From Aphanothece hegewaldii CCALA 016 (lineage in GTDB: Bacteria; Cyanobacteriota; Cyanobacteriia; Cyanobacteriales; Microcystaceae): 64,000 nt of DNA. Position numbers and translations under genes: made by a program. Location of the stretch: NCBI RefSeq assembly GCF_003007785.1, contig NZ_PXOH01000002.1, positions 62,001-126,000 on the forward strand, read 5' to 3'. Positions 37,001-45,068 of the stretch are shown piece by piece. The stretch's first letter is position 1. Every line of letters starts with the position of its first letter. The notes under the pieces were generated by a model. The model did no database searches and was not told the origin of the DNA. It worked only from the letters and a program-made list of their open reading frames with translations.

Positions 37001-39361
37001 TGCCTTTGAGACGGTCTGAGAGCCATTACTTTCGAGGGTAACTTGTCTTTTAAAACAACAAATTTCTTGTTGAGTTTTTTCAAGGATTGCCGAAATGCGA
37101 ATCTCGATCAAGCCAGTAAAATTATCGCCTAAAGCAATCTGCCACTGAAAGCCAGACATTTGGGCCTCTGAAATCTCTGGATATTGGCTCGATACATCTG
37201 GGCGTAATAAGCCATAAGTAATTTGTTCTTTGCTAAGATCCTCTTTTTCGATTAGTAATGTTTGAATCCTGTCATTTTTGCTAAAAACCCAACCTGAAAC
37301 TAATAAAAGTCCCGTTTGGTTTCTTTCTTTATTTGTGGGTAAGTCTAAGTGTCCTACTAAATCATCTGTTGGGCTAATTTCAGTAAACTTATAATCCTCA
37401 TCTAATCCCTCATTTTCCTTGACAAATAACGCACTTTCTGGTAAGTATAGCGGGACAATCGGTTCAAGAAAGTCATCTACTTGTTTTTGGCTCATTTGTT
37501 CTTCTAATAGACCAAATTTGCCCTTTACTTTCAACCATAAAGAACGCAGTTTCCAGAATTTACTACTCTCCATTGCTGTAATGAGAATTTTCGCCTGTTC
37601 TAATTGACCGCAAACTTTCTGGTATGCTTTTTGTAGATCTTGCAGTTGTGTTTGAGATTGGTGTAACTCTAACTGCTTCGGTTTGGATTGTACAGAAATC
37701 TGCTCAAACGCAGTTTGTGTTCTTTCAAGCTGTAATTGAGATTTTTGCAACTCAGTTTGCATTTGTTGGAGTTGAGCTTGCGATTTTTGTAATTTAGTCC
37801 AAGTCAGTTCGAGTTGAGTTTGCGATCTGTCTAATTCGTCTTGTGTAAATTCGAGTTGGGTTTGCGATCGGACTAATTCGTTTTGTGTAAATTCAAGTTG
37901 AGTTTGCGATCGGACTAATTCGTCTTGTGTAAATTCGAGTTGGGTTTGCGATCGGACTAATTCGTCTTGTGTGAATTCGAGTTGAGTTTGCGATCTGTCT
38001 AATTCGTCTTGGGTTAATTGATATTGTGCTGATATGTGCCTTAACTCAGCTTGAGTAATATGAAGTTGTGTCTGAGATTCTTGAGTTTCTAGTTGTGCTT
38101 GATACAGTTTGAGGTGAGATTCATTTAATTCCGATTGGGTCTGATGTAATTTAATATAAGATTGATTTAATTCTTTATGAGTATGCTGTAGCTCAAAATG
38201 GAATTGATTTAATTCAGTTTGAATCTGTTGTAAATTGACATGAGATTGATTTAATTCGGTTTGAGTTTCTTGTAGTTGTATATAAGATTGATTTAATTCG
38301 GCTTGAGTTTCTTGTAGTTGTATATAAGATTGATTTAACTCAATTTGAGTTTCTTGTAGTTGTACATGAGATTGATTTAATTCAATTTGAGTTTCTTGTA
38401 ATTTAATACAAGATTGATTTAATTCTACTTGAGTCTGCTGGAGTTGAGTTCGGGCTTGCTCTAACTCAGTTTGTGTTTGCTGGAGTTGGGATTGTAACTG
38501 TTTAACAATCTTCTCTGATTTACGAATGTTTAACCAATCTTGAAGTACCCATGCTTTTTGATTGAGATAACTATCAATTTTTGCTGATAATAAAGCGTCT
38601 AGTTGTTCATCTTGATAGTACAGATCAGCACTTTGATTAAGAGTCAAGTAGAGCTCGATCGCTTGAGGAAAATAACGCTTTAATAATACTAATCTATGAA
38701 AATCCACTGCACGATTTAAGTAAGATTGTTCAAATAAATAAGCACAATTACCTAATTTCATTTGAAATTTTTGCTCAATAATCTGAGTTAATATTTTGGG
38801 ATTTTCGGTGATCGTATTAAGATGAAGTAAAACACATTTTTCTGGATAATTATTATAAAAATCTAAAGCAATTTGGTTATAACTTTGCCAAAGTTCAAGA
38901 GCTAAATTAGGATTATGAGTAAAAATTTCATCCCCAGAATTGCCTCGTCTAAATAAAGAATCAACAACTTCCCAAGGAGAACGAAAAATAAAAATATATT
39001 TAGCATCAGGAAGCCATTTCGACCAAAAAGATAAAAAAAGCGTTGTTCGAGGATCTTTCCAGCCCCAAACTGAGTCATTTTGATTGTTTTGAATGAGTTG
39101 TCTAGCTTTTTCTAAATAGTTTTCAGGAACCGTAATATCTTTATTTAAAGTCCATCCTTCTTTAGCAAAACCCTGAGCAATTAAAACCTGTTCGTGAAAA
39201 TCGACAAAATCTAAATTTTCAAAATAACCTTTTGCATTTCCTTGAGAAGCACTCATTAATTCTTGACCAATATTTACTCCTGCACTTTGTAATAAAGAAG
39301 CTGTCAGAGAAGTTCCTGAACGGTGCATCCCTGTAATAATAAGAGTTGATGAATTATTCAT
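34046..39361 (-). CDS. Giant sulfotransferase-coiled-coil-GT2-GT2-GT4 fusion
   Basis: 1771 aa. Residues 1-240: sulfotransferase-like P-loop domain (LIITGMHRSGTSLTASLL, FRSPWEVVDSLF, with GWKDPRTTLFLSFW between). About 282-600: a long coiled coil of 14-residue repeats, ending in MESSKFWKLRSLWLKVKGKF. About 685-775: a beta module like that of the 190-aa lipoprotein. About 843-1080: GT2 (ISLIVPVYNTPKKFLLEMLR, IALLDHDDTLSLDAL). About 1108-1365: second GT2 (VTIIIPTKDRADLLKRCITS, LHLNNDVEAIFTGWLEDM). About 1388-1765: GT4 (LLITHNLNLEGAPLMLYELA, EESFPRVILEAMAFELQIIS). It probably builds and sulfates a surface polysaccharide exported by the neighbouring ABC transporter. PAPS dependence is inferred from family only. 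Confidence 0.87.
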   Translation of the reverse strand: MNNSSTLIITGMHRSGTSLTASLLQSAGVNIGQELMSASQGNAKGYFENLDFVDFHEQVLIAQGFAKEGWTLNKDITVPENYLEKARQLIQNNQNDSVWGWKDPRTTLFLSFWSKWLPDAKYIFIFRSPWEVVDSLFRRGNSGDEIFTHNPNLALELWQSYNQIALDFYNNYPEKCVLLHLNTITENPKILTQIIEQKFQMKLGNCAYLFEQSYLNRAVDFHRLVLLKRYFPQAIELYLTLNQSADLYYQDEQLDALLSAKIDSYLNQKAWVLQDWLNIRKSEKIVKQLQSQLQQTQTELEQARTQLQQTQVELNQSCIKLQETQIELNQSHVQLQETQIELNQSYIQLQETQAELNQSYIQLQETQTELNQSHVNLQQIQTELNQFHFELQHTHKELNQSYIKLHQTQSELNESHLKLYQAQLETQESQTQLHITQAELRHISAQYQLTQDELDRSQTQLEFTQDELVRSQTQLEFTQDELVRSQTQLEFTQNELVRSQTQLEFTQDELDRSQTQLELTWTKLQKSQAQLQQMQTELQKSQLQLERTQTAFEQISVQSKPKQLELHQSQTQLQDLQKAYQKVCGQLEQAKILITAMESSKFWKLRSLWLKVKGKFGLLEEQMSQKQVDDFLEPIVPLYLPESALFVKENEGLDEDYKFTEISPTDDLVGHLDLPTNKERNQTGLLLVSGWVFSKNDRIQTLLIEKEDLSKEQITYGLLRPDVSSQYPEISEAQMSGFQWQIALGDNFTGLIEIRISAILEKTQQEICCFKRQVTLESNGSQTVSKAPNDENLVFIGNPHTVHAWQEQDFYQRWRSNNHLTAKLLLQMKDDAIRLQLNKGVKISLIVPVYNTPKKFLLEMLRSVLAQTYSNWELCIADDASEDIHVKTMLKEFMAADSRIKVIFRAENGHIVKATNSALDLATGDYIALLDHDDTLSLDALQHIAECIAKNPNLDWIYTDEDKIDPDGNHYDPQMKGQWSPEMALTHNYTHHLAVFRRSLVEQVGRMREGYEGAQDLDLFLRISEQTTADRIEHIAQVCYHWRSHLDSTASCGGQKQYVFDNAYRSIVEALERRGLKAKPFLPAIAKQYAMCLHQLRWEPSLQQEHLVTIIIPTKDRADLLKRCITSLEKTVNPASVKLLIIDDSSTEVATQDYFNELQQQQFWSCQVVSSNRQNEPFNYARLMNLAINYVDTPYILHLNNDVEAIFTGWLEDMIGWMSIAGVGVVGARLLYPNQAIQHGGVVIGSHDGLADHLFHNLPIEAVGYLALPHAARNVSAVTGACLLTSTELYRELQGFDEERFGVQYNDVDYCLKAIQSGRRVVYTPQATLIHQTSASRGQDYNFEEHLNFLNLYPDFRDPFFSPNLNIDSMLMEIDPHYFCHTQRAKNLKILLITHNLNLEGAPLMLYELAKYCVHSENYQVHLISPQDGILRQRLEDLGVQVTFYPSQISCPNKTIYSLKQELEQLGNQLNLKDYDLVITNTLGGFWGVELANLFKVPSMWYIHESTSIDLFCQSYEKSIQSVILNCFTTAKRIVFVAEATRRLFHSLDIKGNFQVIHGGINLQEINYFRQIYKKSELRRKYGIAEDHIVISIIGTTCERKGQHIFLDALNELKKINPEDFSKITALIVGGRQGKYLELLTQRVQKLNLDNVFIYQETDEVYDFFHLSDIFVCASLEESFPRVILEAMAFELQIISTDVFGIPEMISDGVEGYLVKSGNHQALAIGINNCLRNPKHSAKMARNGYLTVQRKFNAQRLLKKHLETLKKVSLS
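37560..38515 (-). repeat. 42-bp coding repeats of the coiled coil
   Basis: Two families of tandem 42-bp units encode 14-residue helical repeats. Between about 38180 and 38460 the unit encodes variants of QLQETQIELNQSHV. Between about 37805 and 38010 it encodes QTQLEFTQDELVRS, with neighbouring units nearly identical at DNA level. Fourteen residues equal two heptads, so repeat number can change without breaking the coiled coil. Length variation between strains is likely. Confidence 0.85.
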
Positions 39362-39414
39362 TACTATTTATCCTTATCTATCCTTATCTAATTTTTTTTG
39401 TGTCACTATTTTTC

Positions 39415-40818
39415 TTAGGCGATAATCTTACATTGCTCTAAACATAAAGAAACATTTGGTTCAATCAGAAAATCGACTGTTTGAGTTGCGATGAGTTCCT
39501 CTTCTGACTGAACTCTAAACATTAAAATATCTACACATCTATGTAAATAACATTCTTCACCATCAATCAGACCTAACACCCCGTTATTAAGAAAGTAAAC
39601 CCCTGGAAGTAACAGACAAGTAAACTTAAATTCTACTTTAGCCGTTGTATTTGCTGGAATAAATTCGATCATTTTATTGATAGGATGTGAGGCGGCACCT
39701 CCTAGGAAAAAACCACTGATCGTTTTAATTAACATACCAAATCTGACTTGATAGGCATCTTCAGAAAAATTAACAGTGTAGTGATAAATGTATTCCTCGC
39801 CGCGAACTAAATGATTAACTTTGTCCCCTTCCAGTGTAGTTAAATAGGGGTCACTAATTTCGGCTCCTCTGGTAATATAAAAAACGCTACTTTCAGGCTT
39901 TAAATGAGGATCGTAAAACGGCTCTAATTTTTTGACTATTTTGCTTTCCTTAGCCTGATGATTGTTTAATAACTGCAAAGATGGAGCCTCAGAATCGCCC
40001 ATTAAAGTCGCATTGGCTAAAGAATTTTCTTCTGAGCGATTTAATTGTTTTATTTCTTCTCTAAAAGTATCAATTTGGTCATTAGGACAGTAGAGAAGTT
40101 TATGATATTTAGCAATGATCAGTTTTGGTGAACCTGAGAGGATAATTTCACCCCGATCAACTAAAATAGAACGACTGCATAATTCAATTATTGAAGAAGC
40201 GGCATGAGAAACAAATAAAATAGTTTTTCCCTGTTCTCTAAAACCTCGAATTCGAGAGAAACATTTTCGTTGAAAAGCTTCGTCACCCACAGCTAGAGCT
40301 TCATCTACAATCAGAATATCTGGATCGACATTAATTGCAACAGCAAAAGCAAGACGGACAAACATCCCACTAGAATAAGTTTTAACGGGCTGATCAATAA
40401 AATGACCAATATCAGCAAACGCAGCAATTTCATCGAATCTTTTTTCGATTTCGTCTTGTTCTAAACCTAATAGCCGGCCATTGAAAAAAACGTTTTGACG
40501 GCCTGTAAACTCTATGTTAAAGCCACTCCCTAATTCTAATAGAGCCGAGATTCTGCCCTTTACTTGTAATTGACCTGATGTAGGCGTTAAAGTTCCGACG
40601 ATAATTTGCAGTAATGTGCTTTTTCCAGAGCCATTGCGCCCGATAATTCCAAGTGTTTCTCCTTGGTTAATACTTAAATCAACATTTCTCAACGCCCAAA
40701 ATTCTGTAGCTCTCGAATGTGTTGGGAGTATGAGTTCTTTTAGTCTATCTATTGGATGAGCATACTGTTTATAACACTTAGATATACCTTCTAGAGATAT
40801 AACTTCCTCTTGACTCAT
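39415..40818 (-). CDS. Polysaccharide ABC exporter ATPase, Wzt type, with C-terminal binding domain
   Basis: 467 aa. ATPase domain (about 1-245): Walker A LGIIGRNGSGKSTLLQII, signature TYSSGMFVRLAFAVAI, Walker B ILIVDEALAVGDEAF, and ILFVSHAASSIIELC. The extended C-terminal part (about 310-460) is a Wzt_C-like beta-sandwich (VRGEEYIYHYTVNFSEDAYQ, GFFLGGAASHP) that in O-antigen exporters recognises the finished, capped glycan chain. That fits a methyltransferase next door that could place a cap. It should pair with the Wzm permease at 42036-42887, from which it is split by the opposite-strand methyltransferase. The giant glycosyltransferase follows 53 bp downstream. Confidence 0.9.
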   Translation of the reverse strand: MSQEEVISLEGISKCYKQYAHPIDRLKELILPTHSRATEFWALRNVDLSINQGETLGIIGRNGSGKSTLLQIIVGTLTPTSGQLQVKGRISALLELGSGFNIEFTGRQNVFFNGRLLGLEQDEIEKRFDEIAAFADIGHFIDQPVKTYSSGMFVRLAFAVAINVDPDILIVDEALAVGDEAFQRKCFSRIRGFREQGKTILFVSHAASSIIELCSRSILVDRGEIILSGSPKLIIAKYHKLLYCPNDQIDTFREEIKQLNRSEENSLANATLMGDSEAPSLQLLNNHQAKESKIVKKLEPFYDPHLKPESSVFYITRGAEISDPYLTTLEGDKVNHLVRGEEYIYHYTVNFSEDAYQVRFGMLIKTISGFFLGGAASHPINKMIEFIPANTTAKVEFKFTCLLLPGVYFLNNGVLGLIDGEECYLHRCVDILMFRVQSEEELIATQTVDFLIEPNVSLCLEQCKIIA

Positions 40819-41222
40819 GGGGGGTTAGACGCTCCTCACTCTTACTCTAATCTAAGCTAACTTAAGAAAATCACACACTTGACTTACTCAGCTAAGTTAC
40901 AGGCAATGATGACAAAAGTCAAGTCGCTGCATTCAAGAAGCGATATTTTCTATACAGGAAAAAAAATCGCTCTCAGGGTGGCAAAAGGTTACAAGAAAAG
41001 GGTTTTAGAGAAAGTTATCACACGCCCTATTTGGTATGGCATGGCACACGACTCAACTTTGTAGATTTTTTTGTTCTGTACGATCGCCCTCCCAAAAGAA
41101 GTTCGATTAGTCTGCTTCCCCACACCATTATTATCTTAAAAAAATATTTAGCTTTTGTAACATAATTAATCTATGATGTAAAATTTTCATTAATCTTGGT
41201 ATTTATTGAGTAATCAAAGTTT
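40819..41222. other. 404-bp gap between wzt and methyltransferase, with a gene remnant
   Basis: It holds a short plus-strand frame (40879-41064, TTG start, 61 codons) and an AT-rich stretch before the methyltransferase. The frame has no recognisable domain, but its bases 40977-41024 match a second piece at 41958-42004 beyond the methyltransferase, with a 1-base indel. The two pieces look like decayed copies of one coding end (GYKKRVLEKVITRP in this copy). No promoter stands out clearly. Confidence 0.45.
40977..41024 (+). repeat. Direct repeat, left copy, flanking the methyltransferase
   Basis: The 48-bp segment beginning GGTGGCAAAAGGTTAC and ending AAAGTTATCACACG aligns with 41958-42004, with about eight mismatches and one single-base gap. 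The copies have the same orientation and bracket the methyltransferase gene. Confidence 0.65.
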
Positions 41223-41906
41223 ATGGAAACATCTTTTGCCGTTTGGTCAGATAATTTACCCGAAGAAATTTCATTTTGGAAAGAATGGTTGAATGATCAA
41301 TCAATCAACAAAGAGCGAATAGAAATGATTAATAAACCTTTTCCTTTCTCGGCTCTTTTTAATCAGTTATCAGATACAACTATCAAAGTTTTAGATGTCG
41401 GTTCAGGTCCTGTAACCACTGTAGGTACATTATTGCCAAGCGCTACTATTGAACTAACAGCTTGTGATCCTCTAGCAGAAGAATATAATAGTATGCTGCG
41501 AGCAATTGGATTAGCAGAAAGAGCCAACATTCAAAAAGTAGCTGGTGAAGATTTAAGTAAAGTTTTTGAAAAAAATAGTTTTGATCTTGTTCATTCTGCT
41601 AATGCCCTTGATCATGCTTATGATCCACTTCTTTGCATTCAAAATATGTTAGAAGTCTGTAAACCAGGAGGATGGGTTGTCGTTATTGTTATTGAAAACG
41701 AAGGCGAAAGAGAAAATTATCATGGTTTGCATCAATGGAATTTTTATTTGTCAAAGCCAGATCAAGTAAGTCTTTGTTCCAAAAATAAAAATGATAGTAT
41801 TATTATAAATAATCAACTGAAAGGAGTACAACAGTTTAAAGCATACTCTGTTGATCATGGTAGTAATTTACCAATTATTCAAATAGACATTCAGAAATCA
41901 GCTTAA
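41223..41906 (+). CDS. Class I SAM-dependent methyltransferase
   Basis: 227 aa. The SAM-binding motif I is IKVLDVGSGPVTTVGTLLPS (about 57-76), followed by an acidic loop (LTACDPLAEEYNSML), motif II region FDLVHSANALDHAYDPLLCI and LEVCKPGGWVVVIVIENEGE. The fold is Methyltransf_11/25-like. The gene stands on the plus strand between wzm and wzt, which are on the minus strand. Since Wzt-dependent exporters can need a terminal methyl cap on the glycan, a capping role is plausible but only inferred. Related 47-48-bp segments on both sides suggest insertion or a decayed neighbour. Confidence 0.82.
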   Translation: METSFAVWSDNLPEEISFWKEWLNDQSINKERIEMINKPFPFSALFNQLSDTTIKVLDVGSGPVTTVGTLLPSATIELTACDPLAEEYNSMLRAIGLAERANIQKVAGEDLSKVFEKNSFDLVHSANALDHAYDPLLCIQNMLEVCKPGGWVVVIVIENEGERENYHGLHQWNFYLSKPDQVSLCSKNKNDSIIINNQLKGVQQFKAYSVDHGSNLPIIQIDIQKSA

Positions 41907-41957
41907 AGTGTTTGAGTTCGAGATTCAAAAAATCACTTTCTTGCTTTCTTAAAGAAA

Positions 41958-42004
41958 GGTTGTAAAAGATTACAAAAAAGGGTTTCAAAGAAAGTTATTA
42001 CACG
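41958..42004 (+). repeat. Direct repeat, right copy, flanking the methyltransferase
   Basis: The partner of the segment at 40977-41024; it begins GGTTGTAAAAGATTAC and ends AAAGTTATTACACG. One A is missing from the poly-A stretch relative to the left copy, which shifts the reading frame, so this copy cannot encode the same peptide end. Confidence 0.65.
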
Positions 42005-42035
42005 TTCAATGAAACCCCGCCGCAAAAATGATTAT

Positions 42036-42887
42036 TTATAAAACATCAGCAAAAGCCGGACGTAATTTTCGATAAATTGTAAAACCAATTATAAAAACAA
42101 CAAGAGAAACAATCCAAAGTACCCCCCACTCTCCCCAATGTTGAATTTTACCTACTAAAATTAAGTCTCGATAAACTTCGGATAATGCTGTCATCGGATT
42201 TAGCCAATTTACAATAAAACGGAATTTCGGAGGAATTGATGTAATAGGATAAATAATCGGTGTTAAATAAAACCAAAAGTTGAGAATAACAGTTAATGTT
42301 TGAGGGATATCTCGTAAAAAAACCGTTAAACCTGCAAAAATATAACCTAATCCAGCAGTTAATAATAATTGAGGCATCCAAATTAAAGGCAAAAGAGCTA
42401 AAGTAACGGGTAGCTGATGAATCATTAGAGCAACTGCAACAATTAAAGCAGCTAGACCAAAAGACGTTTCAATAAAGATTGATAAAATAGGAACAAGAGG
42501 TAATAAAGCAAGAGGAAAAACAACTTTTTTTACAAAATTATTTTGATTAACGACAGAAGTAGCCGACTGAGCTAGTCCCCCAGAAAAAGCCAACCAAGGC
42601 AAGATTCCCGCAAATAACCACAACCCAAAAGTTAGATGACTATCTCCTGCTATACCATGTAAGCTCAATTTAACTTTGAGAACAACGGAAAAAACATAAA
42701 TATAAATAAATAATTGAGATAATTGATTCAACAATGGCCAAAGATTGCCAATAACCGATCCTTTATAACGAGCATCTAAATCTCGTCTGACTAACACTCT
42801 TAACAGATCATATTTAGTCCACCAATGCTCATCAATTGGCAACCGTCGCCGAAAACTGCTTGCTTTATCTTTAATTGTTCCTAACAA
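42036..42887 (-). CDS. Polysaccharide ABC exporter permease, Wzm/ABC-2 type
   Basis: 283 aa with a TTG start supported by AGGAG eight bases upstream. A cytoplasmic N-terminus (RRDLDARYKGSVIGNLWPLL, the conserved amphipathic start of this family) is followed by six hydrophobic segments, including NFWFYLTPIIYPITSIP and a C-terminal VVFIIGFTIYRKLRPAFADVL. It is the membrane channel for undecaprenyl-linked polysaccharide, powered by Wzt. Its ATPase gene lies 1.2 kb downstream on the same strand, beyond the opposite-strand methyltransferase. dxr ends 41 bp upstream of its start. Confidence 0.9.
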   Translation of the reverse strand: MLGTIKDKASSFRRRLPIDEHWWTKYDLLRVLVRRDLDARYKGSVIGNLWPLLNQLSQLFIYIYVFSVVLKVKLSLHGIAGDSHLTFGLWLFAGILPWLAFSGGLAQSATSVVNQNNFVKKVVFPLALLPLVPILSIFIETSFGLAALIVAVALMIHQLPVTLALLPLIWMPQLLLTAGLGYIFAGLTVFLRDIPQTLTVILNFWFYLTPIIYPITSIPPKFRFIVNWLNPMTALSEVYRDLILVGKIQHWGEWGVLWIVSLVVFIIGFTIYRKLRPAFADVL

Positions 42888-42928
42888 AACTCACTCCTCT
42901 ATTGTCCTATTAATTTACGTTTAGTCGC

Positions 42929-44125
42929 TTATCGAATCGCCACAAATTTAGGGTCTTTCTTCAACTGTTCCTTCATGTTAAGGACTTCTTTTCTCGCCCA
43001 CCCGTCTGCTTCTAAAATATCCTCTAATGTTGGTGTTGTTGTATTTTGACTCGTAAAACGATCGCAGACTTTCTCAATTAATTTTGGAATATCTAAAAAG
43101 CCGATTTGTTCCTCTAAAAATAAGGCCACTGCTTGTTCATTGGCTGCATTTAAAACCGCCGGCATTGCACCGCCTTCTCTTCCGGCTGCATAAGCTAACT
43201 GCATACAAGGATATTTTTGATGATCAGGTTCAGAGAATGTTAAACTACCTGCTTTTACCAAATCTAACCTCTCCCAATCGGTATAAATTCGCTCTGGCCA
43301 AGACAAAGCATATAAAAGGGGTAAGCGCATATCTGGCCAACCCAATTGAGCTAGTACCGATGTATCCTGTAATTCAATCAACGAGTGAATAATACTTTGG
43401 GGATGAATAACAATATCGATCGCCTCATAATCCATGCCAAACAAATAATGAGCCTCAATGACCTCTAAACCCTTATTCATCAGTGTTGCCGAATCGATGG
43501 TGATTTTGCGTCCCATCGACCAATTAGGGTGTTTAAGGGCATCCTGTACCGTAACAGACGCTAATTTCTCGGTGGGTAGATCCCGAAAAGAACCGCCCGA
43601 AGCCGTTAAAATAATTCGTCTGAGTCCACCATCTCGAACCCCTTCTAAACATTGGAAAATCGCGGAATGTTCCGAGTCTGCGGGTAAAAGTTTCACTTGA
43701 TGTTTTTCGACTAAAGGTAGTACAACTGGTCCACCTGCAATTAAGGTTTCTTTGTTGGCTAAAGCAATATCTTTACCCGCTTCAATGGCTGCTATTGTGG
43801 GTAATAATCCTGCACATCCGACAATTCCTGTCACCACACTTTGGGAGTCGCCATATCGCGCTACTTCAATAATTCCCTCATCACCTGTAAGAATAATCGG
43901 AGAATAATCAATGTCTGCAATTAGAGTTTTTAGAGTAGATAAATGAGACTCATTACAAATAGCGACAATTTGGGGACGAAAAGTCCGAATCTGTTGTGCC
44001 AGTAACTCTACATTATTACCTGTGGCTAATCCAATCACCTGAAATTGCTCAGGATATTGAGAGACAATATCAAGGGTTTGGGTTCCAATTGAACCTGTAG
44101 AACCTAAAATAGAAATTTTTTTCAC
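42929..44125 (-). CDS. dxr: 1-deoxy-D-xylulose 5-phosphate reductoisomerase
   Basis: 398 aa from the GTG at 44125, which gives the family start [20 protein letters not shown]; a second GTG at 44161 would add 12 residues with no family match. The enzyme makes 2-C-methylerythritol 4-phosphate with NADPH in the MEP isoprenoid pathway. Landmarks: the Rossmann [10 protein letters not shown] motif, [34 protein letters not shown] (metal ligands), [33 protein letters not shown] and [14 protein letters not shown]. It is on the same strand as the Wzm permease downstream, though functionally unrelated. Confidence 0.96.
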   Translation of the reverse strand: MKKISILGSTGSIGTQTLDIVSQYPEQFQVIGLATGNNVELLAQQIRTFRPQIVAICNESHLSTLKTLIADIDYSPIILTGDEGIIEVARYGDSQSVVTGIVGCAGLLPTIAAIEAGKDIALANKETLIAGGPVVLPLVEKHQVKLLPADSEHSAIFQCLEGVRDGGLRRIILTASGGSFRDLPTEKLASVTVQDALKHPNWSMGRKITIDSATLMNKGLEVIEAHYLFGMDYEAIDIVIHPQSIIHSLIELQDTSVLAQLGWPDMRLPLLYALSWPERIYTDWERLDLVKAGSLTFSEPDHQKYPCMQLAYAAGREGGAMPAVLNAANEQAVALFLEEQIGFLDIPKLIEKVCDRFTSQNTTTPTLEDILEADGWARKEVLNMKEQLKKDPKFVAIR

Positions 44126-44175
44126 GGCGAATTTATTATAATTTTGAACTACAGGATACACTATTTAGGGGTACT

Positions 44176-44892
44176 CTACCGATGACTATCCCATAATTCA
44201 CTCAGGGTCACAACACGATAGTTTTGTTCAGTGAGAGTTTTTAAGATAGTTTTCAAGGCAATGGCTGTATTTTCAGAACGAGTCACTGTACCACCGTGTA
44301 AAACAAGGATTGAACCTGGGAAAATAAACTGTGAGGTATACCAAGCGGTAAACTGAGGATGTTCTGACCAAGAATTTGTATCTAGGGGAATCATCGAACC
44401 AAGGGCAAAGCGAGGCTCATAATCGGGTGTTTCTCTTAAAATTTCTAGCATTTTTGGGTTATAAAAAGCTCGTCCAGGGCGATACCAACGCAAAGGTTTA
44501 CCACACAACCCAGAAATACAATGATGTGCTTGTTCTAAGTGATGCTGAAATTGTTCGGGATAAAGTTCCGCGACAAGAATATCTTCTAAACCATGATTGC
44601 CGATTTCATGACCTTGGTCCAAAATGGTTTGTAAAAGCTCGGTTTCTTGGCATAGATGATTACTAATCACGAAAAAAGTAGCTCTTGCTTGTTGATTCGG
44701 ATTAGTAATCGATTGATTATGCTCGGCGATCGCATCTAAAATAAGATGAGTCGATTGATCATCAGGTTCATTGGGAGTGGGGATATCATCGATCGTAAGA
44801 GCCACTAGGCGTTGTGTTGTCTTTTTATAAAAAACAGCATCAGGAAAAGTCTTAGCAACTTGAGTTAATAAAGCTTGTTGAAGAATAGTCAA
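44176..44892 (-). CDS. Polysaccharide deacetylase (NodB-homology) family protein
   Basis: 238 aa with a TTG start; no internal ATG lies before the domain. NodB motifs: LVALTIDDIPTPNEP (Asp-Asp of motif 1, with Ile-Pro instead of the usual Gly-Pro), GHEIGNHGLEDI (motif 2; only one of the two metal histidines is in the usual place), LRWYRPGRAFYNPKML (motif 3) and ILVLHGGTVTRSENTA (motif 5). Such enzymes remove N- or O-acetyl groups from chitin-like glycans or peptidoglycan. The altered motifs 1 and 2 may mean a different metal site or substrate. No signal peptide is seen. It starts divergently from argC. Confidence 0.82.
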   Translation of the reverse strand: MTILQQALLTQVAKTFPDAVFYKKTTQRLVALTIDDIPTPNEPDDQSTHLILDAIAEHNQSITNPNQQARATFFVISNHLCQETELLQTILDQGHEIGNHGLEDILVAELYPEQFQHHLEQAHHCISGLCGKPLRWYRPGRAFYNPKMLEILRETPDYEPRFALGSMIPLDTNSWSEHPQFTAWYTSQFIFPGSILVLHGGTVTRSENTAIALKTILKTLTEQNYRVVTLSELWDSHR

Positions 44893-45068
44893 GGTTAATA
44901 GAGTAGGATTAATGACAAATCTAACTTAATTTCTAAAACAGTCTACCTAACCACTTTAGCCAATATCAATAAAAAATTTTGATCCAAATTCCAGATTTAG
45001 TAATAGAATGCAGCCAAAGTGAGACTTTTAAGTAAACAAGAGCGTATAACACGAAACACAAGAGAGAT

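Noticed and set aside
37560-38515. Regular 42-bp repeats resembling a CRISPR or satellite array
   Set aside because: The repeats are in frame inside the giant glycosyltransferase and encode a coiled coil.
40879-41064. A real 61-residue protein gene
   Set aside because: It has a TTG start with no clear ribosome site and no domain, and part of it recurs frameshifted on the far side of the methyltransferase; a remnant is more likely.
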